DNA of 64,000 nt from Monarcha castaneiventris obscurior (GCA_026261815.1 JAMPIT010000701.1:1-64000), one strand, 5' to 3'. Positions 12,655 to 26,300 are shown, counted from the first letter of the stretch. The notes: generated from the letters alone by a model not told the origin. Numbers and translations are program-made.

Positions 12655-12752
12655 ACAAGGATACAAGGATACAAGGATACAAGAATACAAGAAAAATAAT
12701 GATGTTAATAATTATAATAACAGTAGTAGTAGTAGTAGTGGTGGTGGTGGTG

Positions 12753-12803
<51 letters not shown>

Positions 12804-12805
12804 AA
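12655..12805. repeat. GGATACAA, GTA and GTG microsatellites (tail A)
   Basis: A short GGATACAA-type repeat, then blocks of GTA, GTG and again GTA triplets. In tail C the same place holds different arrays. Confidence 0.9.
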
Positions 12806-13160
12806 AAAATTATTTTGGAGTAAACCTCAGAAATCCCTCACTCGGGGGGCAGGAAGGCAATAAGCAGCTCTCAGGACAGCCGGGGGAAATCAGTAGCCAT
12901 GGAAAAACCCAAATCAAGTCATTTCTGTCTCTTTTGCTACACAGAAATGGGTTTGTGGAGAAAACTTTTGAGGACTTTTGGGATTAAATTGAGCCAAATA
13001 AGTGCCAATTCCATGTTCCGGAATTGGCCGTTCTCACTTGGGTCTGCCCTGTCTGGGGCAGCCCTGCCCCGCTCTGCTTCCTCCTTGCCCTGATCCCGGC
13101 AGCTTTTTCACTTAAAATCCCCAAAAACTTCGGGTTTCTCCCTAAAATCTGTATGCACAG

Positions 13161-16100
13161 AAAGCCATGGACTTCATCCGGGCCTTTGCCCGCAGCCCCA
13201 AACAGGTACCCACGGCCCGCTGGATGGCAGCAGTGCCCAGCCAGGGGTGCTGGTTCTGCAGAGCAGCTGCTCCCACAGGGCACTGCACCCAAGAGTTCTG
13301 GTCCTGCTGGCTGGGTGTCCTCGCTTCACACTGACCTGTTGTCTCTGTACTCCAGCTCCAGGACAAGGATCTGAAGCTGAAGTTCCTTGACAGCATCTGC
13401 ACCCTGTGCAGAGCTGCCAAGGACTCTGGCTTCTCCAAGGACCTGGGTGATTTCTGCCACAGATACAAGCTGGGAGAGATGATCCAGGTGAGGGGGCACC
13501 CCACACGCTCTGGGGAAGGCAGCAGCCTGTGAGGGCAGAGCTTGGGCAGGGCGAGACTCTGGTGGCACTGGGTGCCAGCAGCTGCCAGGTTCAGGCCCAG
13601 CTGTGCTCTGCAGGTGCTGCTGCAATTGGAGCCCAAGAACGAGATTTGTACGGAGGTGCGGCGGCTGGCCATGCTCGCCCTCGCCGGACTGAGGTACCGG
13701 CCCGTCATGCCTGCAGAGCCCTGCCCAGCGCTCTGTGCCCACCTGCCCGTCCCTCCTGGAAGCCCTGCCCCAGTGCTGCAGGAGACCTTGAGGCGCTGCT
13801 CCCAGCACCAGTGTCCAGCTGGGCCCCTCTCTCTTTGCAGCACGCTGGGGACGGTGCTGGAGAACAGAAAACTCTTAAGACTCTGCTTCGACAGCATCTT
13901 TTTTCTTCGTCCAAGCGGGGAAATGCAGAGCCCGGAAGCTTCCCTCTATGCTCAGGTAAGTGCTGGGTGAACTGGAGGGGCCCCCAGTCCTTCTGGGCCG
14001 CTCCTGCCACCCCATGCTGCCTAAGGACCAAAGATCCAAGGCAGGCCACGGTCTTAGCTTCGCTTTCCTACCCTCATCCCTTCCTCCCTTGCCGGGCTCC
14101 AGTCACATCCAGCAATGCCGGCTGCTCTGCCCCCAGCACACGGCCGGCTCCTGTGTCCCTCCCCTCACACTGGCAATTCAGATCAGTTTCCTGGCGGCGG
14201 TAGAGACAGCAGAATCACAGCCACTGCTCTCTGTCATCCTTGCAGACCTTGCATGCCATGGACACCATGCTGGAGGTGATGGTGTTCAGCTCTCCTGCCT
14301 CCAAAACCAGCAAGATGCTGCAGGACATCTTGGAGGTCTGGCCTGTACACAGAGTGGGGAGTCTCAGGGCTATTCCCCACTCTGGAGGGGAAGGAGCCCG
14401 GGGTTGTGTCCAGTCTTGCCCTGGCTCCTGCCAAATGAACCCTGTCCCAGCCAGAACCAGGACACTCCCCCAGTGCCGTACAGGCAGAGCGCACTGCGGG
14501 GAGGGTTCCCAGCAGGCCTGGGGAAGCAGGGGCTGGGCCCAGGTGCTGCTGGAGCACAGGGAGCAGAGGGCAGCCCCTGCCTTCCTTGCTGCCCACCAGC
14601 TTTTGGCCTTTGTGCCAGGCCTGCCAAGGCCCCCAGGGGCAGGAGCCCCCCTGCAGGCTTTGCCTGAGGACACAGGAAGCCTGGAGGGACGGTGCAAGTT
14701 GGTCTCTGGAGCGCGGCCCTGCCGCTGCTGCTGCTGCTGCTGCTGGAGTGGGTGTCTGCTCACAGGACTCACCAGCAGCTTCTCTCTTCCCAGGTTCTGC
14801 TGGACTACTGGTTTTATGACACAGGGGCTGTACAGGAGAGGGTCATGGGCAGGGTCAGGCTGCTGAGCCATTTGTTGGCTGACTCTCCCACTGTGCAGGT
14901 AAGGACTGGCACCCTCCAGCCAGGCCATCTTCCCATCCCTGTGCCCTGGCACAGCCACAGCTCCGAGGTGTCTGCAAGGCCTCAGCTGCCCACCCTGAGC
15001 CCTTCTGCTCTTCTGCCTGCCTCCCCCAGGCTGGCCAAAATGAGGACTGCAGTCCTGCCAGTGGACAGATTCAGATCCCAGTGCTGGGGAAGCTGCTGGG
15101 CCATCTGTTTTTCAAGTTATTCAGGAAAGAAGAAACCAGAGTGATGGCACTGGATATTCTCTGCTCCCTCTTCACATTCCTCTCTGAGCAGAAATGTAAG
15201 GGAAGCTGTGGTGGGCTGCATCCCCCCTGCACGGCCACACGCCCAGATACTCCTGCTTGTCTTCCTGGGCTTTGCAAAGGCCCCTTGTTGTGCTTGGTGC
15301 AGGCGCCACCATGACCCCAGCGCTGCTGTCACCTCCGCTCCTGCCCCACACTCTCTGCCCGGCTCTTGATGCTCCCGTGTAGCTGAGCTGCTCCTCCCCG
15401 CAGGACTCAGCCCCTCTGCACTCCTTCCCCATGTCCCCTGCAGAGCTTGTGTCCTGCCCTGCCACACTCCAGCCCTGCGAGCCCTTCCCCCTGAGCAGCA
15501 CTGCAGCCACAGTGTAACTGGGAGCTGCATGCAGAGCTCCAGGGGCCCGGAGCGTCCCGGGCCAGCCCCACTGGGAACAGACACTGGAGGCAGGTCCCCC
15601 TTTCCACCAGTGCCCACCACCTCCTCCCGTGACCGACTGCTCCCCAGCCATTCCTGCATCCCAACGCTTGTCAGGGTTGGGTCGGCTGCTGGCACAGCAG
15701 CTGTGTCTCGGAGACACGTACGTCTTTCCCCTCTCTTTAGGTGCCACACCGCCATCGGTTCATGCCCAGCTCCCAGCACACTGGGAATCTGAGATCACCT
15801 CCCTGCTGCGTACACGCAGCACCTGGAGAGTTCAGGTAACCAGCCCTCCCCCTTGCTAGGCCTCTCATCCGTGGCATCAGCAGGGGATTGGTGTGTGCAA
15901 AGGGGCACGGAATCAGCGGGGCTGGCCCTGGCGAGAGGCTTCCTGCTGTCCCTGAGCTGGGAACACTGCGGTGTCCCAGCAGCAGCAGCAGCAGCTCCAG
16001 CCCTGCTGGCCACCAGGGAGCCCTGGGTCTCCGTAGGGCCCGCACCCCATGCCTGAGAGCCCAGCCCTCCTCATCCTCCCCTGCATAGGGACTGTGGGCA

Positions 16101-19100
16101 CTGCTGCCAGCTTTCCTGCGGCCACTGCTGCCAGCATTGCCTGGTACCTCTGGCCAGGGCTGCTTGCGCTGCCCAGCCGAGCAGAACCCTTTAGGCACTG
16201 GCTGGCACTGGCCTCCATTCCCTTCCTCACTGCCACAGGCTTTTGGGAGATACCTCAAGCCAGCTGAGAGGACAGGCATCATCCTTGTGGCCATCGAGAT
16301 CTTGGGACGCTCCAGCCTCCTGGACAAGAAAGCGCCCAAGAAGTTTCTGGAGGTGGCCATGGAATCCCCTCAGCTGTGGCTGATGGATGTAAGTGGCCTG
16401 TGGCTGGATTGCCTTGCCCTTGAGCCCTGTCAGGTTCCTGCCTCCCTCCCTCCGAAAGCCAGGGTTGGGGGGTGCCTGAAACCACCTTGAGGCAGCAGTG
16501 AGGGGGCTAGGATCCCACTTCTGTCACCCAAATGATGGTAGGATCTGACCATTAAAAGATGCCTTGGCCAAAATTAAGCTGCAAACAAGACCATATGCAA
16601 ACATCAATAGTACGAATTTAATTTAAGAGTAAATGGGAGATAGAGAGAGAGGGGCAATGAGAAAGACACACACACGCACACATTACATAGGAAGATTGTC
16701 ACCCACACATGGGTCCCTGCGGCGTCTCCGTGGCCCTTCTTCTGATCTTCTTCTTGGGGATCCCCAAGTGTCCTCGAGGTACCTCTTTTACCTGTCCAAG
16801 GCTCGCGTATCCACAAGACGCCTGTGCTGTTGGCACACCTTGGGTTGGCCTGCGTGTAAGCAGTTGCTTCCTTTTCCTACAGTTTGCTGCGGTGGGAATT
16901 TTTGTCCAGACAGGTTTCCCAGATGCGTCTCACCAGGCGGGGCATCCTGCTGTTGTTGCTGTCTGTGCTTTTCCCACAGTCTGCACTGTGGCATTTTGTC
17001 CAGTGTGCTAATTCCAAACCTCCGTCCAGGCCTGGCATTGCCTTCCTGTTTGCCATCTGCGCCTGCTGGGGTGGCTCATCTTCCACAAACTTCCTTCCTT
17101 GGCAGTGCTTTGAGACGAGTTAACTGCGTTCTTTATGTCCTGACAGAGGGATGGGAAGGGCAGGCCAGGACACGGCAGCACCACCCTCACCTGTGTTCCT
17201 TCCAGGTGCCAAAAGTTGTGAGACACATCTTTGCATTCTATGATGAAACAAATGCAGCAACCGCTCACATCTTTCCCACACTGCTTGTCCTGATGGCCAA
17301 TAAGTGGCCTCGGCGGGTTGTCACAGCAGCTCTGAAGGTCGCTCCAATATTCAGGTACTGGCCCTGACTGCCCAGAGGGCTTGTTCCCTGTGGGGAGAGG
17401 GACGCCGAGACTCTCGGGCTGCCTGACACAAGGAACACTGCAGCACCCCCCAAAGCGAGTGGTGCCCTCCATCGCACCACGCTTCCCAGCCCAGGCCCAC
17501 AGCAGCCAAAGCCGGCTGGGCCAGCCCAGAGCCAGAACACTGCTCCCAGCCCCACCGGGAGCACCCCGTCATCCGTGTCCACCTGCCTGGGCTGGGCCCC
17601 TGGGTGCCCCAAGTCCTGCAGGGCTGCCCAAGGCCATACTGCAGTGGCTGAGACAGCCCTGCTGACAGAACTCTGCCTTGCAGAGACGAAGTCTATCTGT
17701 GGAAGGCATTGTTCTCTGTGCGCCAGACTCTGGAGAAGGTTTTGAAGGAGCTGCACATCAAGCTGCAGGACCGGCACAAGGACATCTTCACGCAGCAGGA
17801 GAAGTCCTGCCTCACTTTTTTGGCTGTGAGTCATCAGGAAAAGCCCATGTGCCCTTGCCCTCAGCTGCCGGTGAAGAGCAGGAGCTGCGTCAGGGGAGCC
17901 CTGCCAGCTCTGCCCGGGCTCTCTGCTGCTTTCTTCCAGATGCTGGCCTCTGATGATGTGCAAGAAGAGGAACTGGCTCCACTGTACCAAGACCTGAATC
18001 TTCTGAGCTGTCCGAAAGTAGAAATGGTCTCTCTGGTGCTCAGGGCCCTCGTGACTCTGTCGGAGAGAGCCGAGACGGTGAGCAGGCTGCTATCAGGGGC
18101 AGATATGTGGCACCTGGACTCTGAGGCCTCGGGGAAGGTGGTGACTTGGCCTGGGCTGGGAGTCAGGTGCTGGGGTGACTGCTCCAAACACCCTGTCTAC
18201 CATGGCGTGGCCTGGTGGCTTCCTGGGGAGCTGACCAGGCACAGAAGTTCTCACAGAATGGAAATTGTCTTTTTTACAGGCAAGAAAAATGAAGGGTCTC
18301 CTGCCTGAGTTGCTGAAATTCCTGTGGCATCAGTCTAGGGACATTTCAGTGATGGTCATGGACATCTTTCAAAATGTGCTGGGGCACCTGAAGAAGAGAG
18401 AGGCCAGCACCGTGGCTGTGATGGTGGTGCCAAAGCTCTGGTGCCTCTTTGATGCGGTAAGGCTGATGTGGGGGCATTCCCCTGGGCCCTCCTGGGATGG
18501 ATTCTGGGCCTTGCTGCCCAGCGCTGCTTCGGCCTGCTCTGGGCTGTGATCCTGGAGCGCCGCCCCTCGCCTCAGCCACCTCAGCTCAGCCCCTCCTGGC
18601 CGCAGGCAGGGAGCCGCAGTGTGCAAAGCTCACCTTTCCTCCTCCCTACCAGAAGGAAGACTGTGTGCGGGAGCACTCCATCCGCTTCTTCAGAGACCTG
18701 CTGGCCAAAACGCTGTGGAAGGACAAGGGGCTCATGAAGAAATATACATGGAAGGCCCTGGTCCGGCTCCTGCTTCGCATGAGTGACCAAGCCCCCAGCT
18801 AGCCAAGGTACCGATGTCCAGGCTGAGCATGGACCCAGAGAGGGGTGGCTGACACCCCTGGGGGACCCGGTCATTGCGGCAAGGGCTGCTGGCAGAGGGC
18901 AGCATTCCCCCAGTGCAGCCCCTGGGAACCAGCGCCAGCAGGGCCGGACAAGCTGGCACAGCCATTTGCAAGCCCTGCTCTGCCTCCTCCAGCAGGGCTC
19001 AGCAGCAGCCTGCCACCACCGAGGTCTGGACATGTGTGTCCCCAGAGGCTTCTCAGCTGTCTCCCCAGCTTTCCCTGCAGGGCTTTGCACCTCAATCCCT

Positions 19101-20243
19101 GCTGCCCAGGGCGGTCCCCAAGAGACCCCCGGATGCTTTGGATAGGGCATGTCCCTGCTTCCTAAGGGGATGTTCCCAAGGGAACAAAGCCCAGGTCTCC
19201 TTCCCTGGTGCCCTGGTGCCACCTCACAGCTTCTCTCCTGCAGGCTGCCGCAGAAGCAGTCCTGGCTATAGCAGAGCTCCTCAAATGGGAAGAGCTCAAG
19301 CAGCTGGCGCAGACAAAGCAGACGTGAAGGATGGGCGAGTGCTTGGTGAGGACGAGCCCCAGGCTGGGCCAGGGCTGCCCACCACATCGTGCCAGTGCTG
19401 TGAGCTCTGCAGCCAGGCCTCCCCTGGGCTGCTGCGGCCCAGAGCACCCAGCCTGGAGCTGCACCCTTGCTCCTGTTTAGAGAACAGGAGCCTCCTCCAG
19501 GCCCATGTGCCCTCCATGCCCCCAGCAGGAGGGAGGGCTCTGAGCCACAGAGGTGCTGGCAGGAGGGGCTGCTCTGGCCAACTGGGGGCATCTGAGTAAT
19601 GCTGACACCATTTTGATCCCTCCAGCTGGCCAAGGACAGCAGCAGGGCTGAAGAGTTTGTGTTGGAGAGCCAGGCCTACCTGTGGAGCCCTCAGGCCCCC
19701 ATGCGAGAGGCGGCCCTCAGGTTCATTGGTGAGTCCCAGCCCCCAGGGTCCCTCTTTGGGCAGCCTGGCCCCGTCCTCTCCAGCCCTGGGGCTGCCACGG
19801 GCAGGGCCTCGACCTCCCTGTGCCCCCCTGCCAACACAGGTGGCTTTAGTGGCCGCCTTGCCCAGTGCCAGCCCCAGGCTGCTGAGGGGGGGTCAGGCAG
19901 GGCCAGAGGCCACGCTGCTGGGAGCACGCTGGGGAGCAGGGACTGACAGAGCTCTGTGCCCAGGGCTGGCTGCACGGCACCTGCCACAGCAGAGTGAGGA
20001 CACCATGGCTGAGATCCTCTGGGGTGAGTGGGGAGCCAGGGCTCAGGGGAGCTGAGGGGTCTCTGCACACACAGGGCTCATCTGGGATCTCTTTTTGTTG
20101 TAGACCTTGACAGACTGCAAGCAGGAGATAAGGATCCAGCCATCCATTACCTGGCAGCTCAGACCAGCTTCGTCCTGACGTCTCCAAGGGAGCAGCAAAG
20201 ATCAGGATTCTCCCTGCGCTCGCTGTGCTGCTGGTGCCGCTGA
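13161..20243 (+). pseudogene. MROH-like gene, copy B (longest exon set, two nonsense changes)
   Basis: This copy has the fullest MROH exon set here: 13161-13205, 13356-13487, 13614-13693, 13841-13955, 14246-14335, 14794-14898, 15030-15195, 15741-15835, 16239-16388, 17206-17354, 17684-17825, 17940-18077, 18280-18456, 18653-18807, 19244-19345, 19626-19728, 19964-20023 and 20104-20243 (stop at 20241-20243). Phases are compatible throughout. Two lesions break it. A single-base deletion near 18799, relative to copies A and C, brings TAG into frame at 18800-18802. A TGG to TGA change lies at 19325-19327, where copies A, C and D keep Trp (the QTKQTW segment). The true first exon and promoter are not evident; 13161 follows an AG but its codon is not a start. 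If transcribed, the product would lose about the last 170 residues. The nonsense calls depend on the assembly being correct here, because the copies are almost identical. Confidence 0.8.
16509..17140 (-). repeat. ERVL-like LTR in MROH intron (copy B)
   Basis: Copy B counterpart of the block at 2109-2740, nearly identical, with the same tRNA-Leu-like primer-binding stretch at its left edge. Part of it (from about 22397) also survives upstream of copy C. Confidence 0.4.
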
Positions 20244-20536
20244 GCAGACAGGGACCTTCACATAAGGCTTGTCAGGGACACAAACACCTGCTGAATGATG
20301 AGGTGTGGAAAGGATGCCCTGGCTTCCTAAGGTCCTCAAAGCGCAAGCTGGCCATTTCCGTGACCGCTGACTCTGCCATTGCCCTGACCAGCAGGGACCC
20401 GTTCCCCCCAGCCCCTGAAAATGGCGTGAGATGGTCTAGAATAACCCCGGGGTCATGGCCAGTCCCCTCCTGGCTCCTGCCAAATGGCTCAGCCACCGGC
20501 CCTCAGCCCCTCTGTTTTTCTTCCCGCTTCCCCCAG

Positions 20537-20698
20537 GCTGGTCAAAATGAGGACAGAAGTGCTGCCTGTGGAGAGATCCAGATCCCAGTCCTGGGGAAGC
20601 TGCTGGCACATCCATGCAAGCCACTCAAGACCGAAAGGGCTGCTTTATGGCTCTGGATGTTCTCTGCGCCCACTTCAAGTTCATCTGTCAGCAGAAAG
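20537..20698 (+). pseudogene. vestigial MROH exon behind copy B
   Basis: Same 162-base relic exon as at 6135-6296, with conserved splice borders and the same 4-base shortfall relative to the live exon (15030-15195). A relic of the terminal exon follows near 20836. Confidence 0.65.
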
Positions 20699-21039
20699 GT
20701 AAGAGAAGCTGTGGTGGGCTGCATCCCTGCGCACGGCCACAGCCCCCCCATGCATCTGCTCGTCTTCCCGGGCCTTGCGATGGCCCCTTGTGTGCAGACA
20801 CAGGGGCTTATGTGGGCTCTGCCTCTGTCACAGGACTTGAAATACTGCGGGCCAGAGAGAAGGATCCGCTCAGACCTGGCTCTCTAAAATCCTCAGAGAG
20901 GAGTCGGTGTGGCCGGATCCAAGCCCGGCCACAGATCTTTCCGGCAGTTTATGTTTGAAGGCTGACATGTCATTGAGACTGTGTAGAACTTTGTTAGAAC
21001 GGGTTAAGGCTGGCAACCAAGTTAAGTTCTAGAAAGTAA

Positions 21040-21260
21040 ACTACCATATATATACATATACATATATATATAAAAATATGTATTTTAAATTTATGTAAGT
21101 AAACAGTATATGTGTTACATGTATTATGAATATATATAATATTTAATAATTATATGAGTAAATAATATAGAAGTTATATACATTATTTAACGTATCTAAA
21201 TTATATATAGTGTCAATATATGCTATATATATTAGGTAGGTAAATATTAGCTTTATAAAA
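21040..21260. repeat. AT-rich low-complexity block (tail B)
   Basis: TA-rich low-complexity DNA matching 6580-6780 in position but clearly diverged in detail. Confidence 0.8.
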
Positions 21261-21392
21261 AATATAAACAATCTGTTCAAATTGATTACAGAAATGATAA
21301 GGACTGCACCACACGGATAGCTTTACCTACGAGTACAGTGCACCACTTTTGAAGCAATATGGAAGTAATTATGTTAAATCTAGCAGAGGGAC

Positions 21393-21975
21393 TTGGGAGG
21401 AAAAGTGAGGCTTGCGGGTAGAAAATTGTGCGTGGGAAGTGTTAGGAGGAAAGGGGGGGAAATGTGAGGGCACAAATGGGCGGGAAACGTGAGGGCAGAA
21501 AAGGGCGGGAAACGTGAGGAGAGGAAAGGATAGGACACTTGAGCAAAAAGGATGGGAAATGAGAGGAAGAATGGGTGGGAAACAGAGGAGAAAAGGTGAC
21601 AAACGTGAGGGAAAAAATGATGGCAAATGTGAGGGAGAAAAAAGCAGAAAATGCGAGGGGGAATAAAATGGTGGGAAACATGAGGGGGAACAGGGTGGAA
21701 AACGTGAGGGGAGAAAAGAGCAGGAAATGTGAGGGGTAAAAGAGCAGGAAATGTGAGGAGAAAAAGATGGGAAATGGGAGGAAACATGGTTGTGAAACGT
21801 AAGGGGAAAAAAGGCAGGAAACATGAGGCCAAAACTGATGGGAAATGCGAGGGGCAGAAGGGTGGAAAGCGTGAAAGGAAGAGTGGTGGGAAGCATAAGA
21901 GGAAGAGTGGTGGGAAACTTGAGGGGAAAAGGGTGGGGAACGTGAATAAAAAAGGGAAAACGGCAGGAGAAATTA
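21393..21975. repeat. purine-rich minisatellite (tail B)
   Basis: Degenerate array of the same purine-rich family (GGGAAACGTGAGGG-type units, with more variation between units). It fills most of the short tail B. Confidence 0.85.
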
Positions 21976-22396
21976 CATGAGCCCAGGGGTGCTTTGTTTG
22001 GGGTCCTGCTCAGACGCAGCAGCTCGAGCTGTTTCTGTGTTATTGCACGGTGTATAAATGGCTTAGTGGAACAAGTCATCTGACACTCTGCCATGGCAAA
22101 CCTGGGGTTGAAGCAGTGAGGAAACCTGGTGTGACTGTGTGAGTGGGGACTGTGGGGACTCATGTGGAGATGCGTGGAGTCACTGGAGCCGCTGCTGTGA
22201 AGGGGCTCCAGTCCCAGCAGTTAAAATCTGTGGCCATGGGAGTTCTCTCAGGGGGACTCGGCAATGGTCACACAGGATTGTTTCTTTAACGCTGCCATGG
22301 CCACAGCAAGTCCTTGCACCATTGCTTTGTGTGGTTCCCCGTCTTGGCCCACTCCCCTCAGAGCTCAATCCTGTGCCAGTTATCAGCTCCTGTCTG
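21976..22396. other. unique stretch between tail B and copy C, nothing recognised
   Basis: About 400 bases with no match to the other units and no convincing exon. Homology with the MROH intron resumes near 22397, so this marks the 5' break of copy C. Confidence 0.4.
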
Positions 22397-22674
22397 CCTC
22401 ACCAGGCATGGCATCTTGCTGTTGTTGCTGTCTGTGCTTATGCCACGGTTGGCACAGTGGCATTTTGTCCAGTGTGCTAATTCCAAACCTCCATCCAGGC
22501 CTGGCAGTAATGCCTTCCTGTCTGCCATCTGTGCCTGCTCAGATGGCTCATCTTCCGCAATCTTCCTTCCTTGGCAGTGCTTTGAGACGAGTTAACTGCG
22601 TTCTTTATGTCCTGACAGAGGGATGGGAAGGGCAGGCCAGGACACGGCAGCACCACCCTCACCTGTGTTCCCTC

Positions 22675-23370
22675 TGTTATGAATTGAGACATGCGCCCCA
22701 ATTAAGTGTCTGAGCCAATGTGAAATTTATTCAATTAGCAAGCAAGGAAGCAAGCAAAAGCCAGCGCTGGGCGGTACCGGGGAGTCTCTGCTCCACCAAC
22801 GGCACACACCTCCGTTTTTCAAGCTCCCATTTATACAGTCCCAGTTCCTGTTTTCCATAGTCCTCTGCGCATACTCCAGTGGTTGAAAACTTGTCCGGGC
22901 TTATCTTTCTCCAGCAGGCAGGAACTAGTCCGGGCTTAACTTCCTCCAGCAGACAGGAACTAGTCCGGGCTTAACTTCCTCCAGCAGACAGGAACTTGCT
23001 TATCTTCCTCCAGCAGATAGCAGATTTGTTTGGACTTGTCTTCACTTGGTTATAGCAGACAGCAGATCTGTTTGGGCTTGTCCTCACTCAGTTACAGCCT
23101 GGCTCCCTTAAAACTTGTAAGTCAGGGTTACAATCATTTCATACATTTAAGCAAGCATATATAAGATAGGTTTAGGCAAGCACACAGCATAAACTTAGGC
23201 AAACATATAATATGGATTCAGGTAAGCATATAATATAAAGTGGGCTGACCCACAAAAGGGCTCCAGCCTTTCTTGTAATGCACACATTCTTGTACTCCTC
23301 TGCAGTGCACATACCCTCGTATATCTCTTACGTGATGAGTCAGTGAACAAACTAATTCTCATTTATCACA
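22675..23370 (-). repeat. LTR inserted just before an MROH splice acceptor (copy C)
   Basis: A 696-base LTR with ends TGTTAT...ATCACA, flanked by CCTC (22671-22674 and 23371-23374). Minus orientation is suggested by AATAAA on that strand near 22725. Inside, a GTCCGGGCTTA/CTTCCTCCAGCAG unit is repeated three to four times at about 22890-23020. The empty site is copy B, GTTCCTTCCAG (about 17195-17205). Confidence 0.8.
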
Positions 23371-23377
23371 CCTCCAG

Positions 23378-26300
23378 GTGTCAAAAGTTGTGAGACACCT
23401 ATTTGCGTACTATGACGAAACAAATGCAGCAACCGCTCACATCTTTCCCACACTGCTTGTCCTGATGGCCAGTAAATGGCCTCGGCGGGTTGTCACAGCA
23501 GCTCTGAAGGTCGCTCCAATATTCAGGTACGGGCCCTTACTGCCCAGAGGCCTTGTTCCCTGTGGGGAGAGGGACCCCGAGACTCTCTGGCTGCCGGACA
23601 CAAGGAACACTGCAGCACCCCCCAAAGCGAGTGGTGCCCTCCATTACACCATGCTTCCCAGCCCAGGCCCACAGCAGCCAAAGCCGGCTGGGCCAGCCCA
23701 GAGCCAGAACACTGCTCCCAGCCCCACCGGGAACACCCCGTCATCCGTGTCCACCTGCCTGGGCTGGGCCCCTGGGCGCCCCAAGTCCTGCAGGGCTGCC
23801 CAAGGCCATACTGCAGTGGCCAAGACAGCCCTGCTGACAGCACTCTGCCTTGCAGAGACCAAGCCTGTCTGTGGAAGACGATGTTCTCTGTGCGCCAGAC
23901 TCTGGAGAAGGTTTTGAAGGAGCTGCACATCAAGCTGCAGGACCGGCATAAGGACATCTTCACGCATCAGAAGTCCTGCCTCACTTTTTTGGCTGTGAGT
24001 CATCGGGAAAAGCCCACGTGTCCTTGCCCTCAGCTGCCGGTGGAGAGCAGGAGCTGCGCCAGGGGAGCCCTGCCAGCTCTGCCCGGGCTCTCTGCTGCTT
24101 TCTTCCAGATGCTGGCCTCTGATGATGTGCAAGAAGAGGAACTGGCTCCACTGTACCAAGACCTGAATCTTCTGAGCTGTCCGAAAATAGAAATGGTCTC
24201 TCTGGTGCTCAGGGCCCTCGTAACTGTGTCAGAGAGAGCCGAGACGGTGAGCAGGCTGCTATCAGGGGCAGATATGTGGCACCTGGACTCTGGGGCCTCG
24301 GGGAAGGTGGTGACTTGGCCTGGGCTGGGAGTCAGGTGCTGGGGTGACTGCTCCAAACACCCTGTCTACCATGGTGTGGCCTGGTGGTTTCCTGGGGAGC
24401 TGACCAGGCACAGAAGTTCTCACGGAATGGAAATTGTCCTTTATACAGGCAAGAAAAATGAAGGGTCTCGTGCCTGAGTTGCTGAAATTCCTGTGGCATC
24501 AGTCTGGGGACATTTCAGTGATGGTCATGAACATCTTTCAAAATGTGCTGGGGCACCTGAAGAAGAGAGAGGCCAGCGCCATGGCAGCAAAAGTGGTGCA
24601 GAGGCTCTGGCACCTCTTTGACGCGGTAAGGCTGATGTGGGAGCCTCAGCCCCGTAGCATGGCCCTGGGCAATGACAGCTGCCCTGCAGCCAAGTCCTGC
24701 GAGCAGCACTGGGAGCAGGCCCCACTCCCCTGGGCTCTCCTGGAATGGATTCCGGGCCTTGCAGCCCAGCGCTGATCCTGCCCGCTCTGGGCTGTGACCC
24801 CAGAGCATCACCCCTCGCCTCAGCCACCTCAGCTCAGCCCCTCCTGGCCGCAGGCAGGAAGCCGCAGGCAGTGTGCAAAGCTCACCTCTCCTCCTTCCTA
24901 CCAGGAGGAAGACGGCGTGCGGGAGCACTCCATCCACCTCTTCAGAGACCTGCTGGGCAAAACGCTGTGGAAGGACAAGTGGCTCATGAAGGAAAACTCC
25001 TGGAAAGCCCTGGTCCGGCTCCTGCTTCATGTGAGTGACCAAGCCCCCAGCATGGCCAAGGTACCGATGTCCAGGCTGAGCACCGACCCAGAGAAGGGTG
25101 GCTGATGCCTATGGATGCTGAGGAAGCCTCAGCAGAGGATTGATTTCTCCAGCTTTCTGCAGTAGTTCATGAAAGCTCTGTCCTTCTCACGCTGAACTAT
25201 GCAAAACATGATAAGGTTTTTGTAAACCGAGTTTGCTATCTTGCACCTGCAGATATAATTAGAATTGTTATGATCTCGACTAGGACCATGAACGATGTGT
25301 TAACTGACCAATCACTCTGGTAGTTAGTAGCGAGAGGTCCAATAACCTCGTGCCATCTAAGTAGACACTTAGAGAACTAAACACATAAAAACTCGTTCTT
25401 TATTAATTAAATAATTCGATCTATTCGCTGGACTGCATTCCTGTCTCTGAGTCTTTCTTTACTCTCCGGCCGGCGGCTGCGACAGACGCCCCTGAGGGAC
25501 CTGGTCATTAGGGCAAGGGCTGCTGGCAGAGGGCAGCATTCCCCCAGTGCAGCCCCTGGGAACCAGCGCCAGCAGGGCCGGACAAGCTGGCACAGCCATT
25601 TCCAAGCCCTGCTCTGCCTGCTCCAGCAGGGCGCAGCAGCAGCCTGCCACCACCGAGGCCTGGACACGTGTGTCCCCAAAGGCTTCTCAGCTGTCCCCCC
25701 AGCTGTCCCTGCAGGGCTTTGCACCTCAATCCCTGCTGCCCAGGCCTGCCCCCAAGAGACCCCCGGACGCTTTGGCGAGGGCATATCCCTGCTTCCTAAG
25801 GGCACGGTCACCTCAGGAACAAAGCCCAGGTCTCCTTCCCTGGTGCCCTGGTGCCACCTCGCAGCTTCTGTCCTACAGGCCTCTGCAGAAGCCGTCTTGG
25901 CTATAGCAGAGCTCCTCAAATGGGAAGAGCTCAAGCAGCTGGCGCAGACAAAGCAGACGTGGAGGATGGGCGAGTGCTTGGTGAGGACGAGCCCCAGGCT
26001 GGGCCAGGGCTGCCCACCACATCGTGCCAGTGCTGTGAGCTCTGCAGCCAGGCCTCCCCTGGGCTGCTGCGGCCCTTGCTCCTGTCTAGAGAACAGGAGC
26101 CTCCTCCAGGCCCATGTGCCTTCCATGCCCCCAGCATGAGGGAGGGCTCTGAGCCACGGAGGTGCTGGCAGGAGGGGCTGCTCTGGCCAACTGGGGGCAT
26201 CTGAGTAATGCCGACACCATTTTGATCCCTCCAGCTAGCCAAGGACAGAAGTAGGGCTGAACAGTTTGTGTTGGAGAGCCAGCCCTACCTGCAGAGCCCT

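Noticed and set aside
12899..13093. Possible first coding exon of MROH copy B, starting at ATG 12899
   Set aside because: No convincing donor joins it in phase to 13161, and the peptide has no MROH similarity that I can see. A non-coding flank is as likely.
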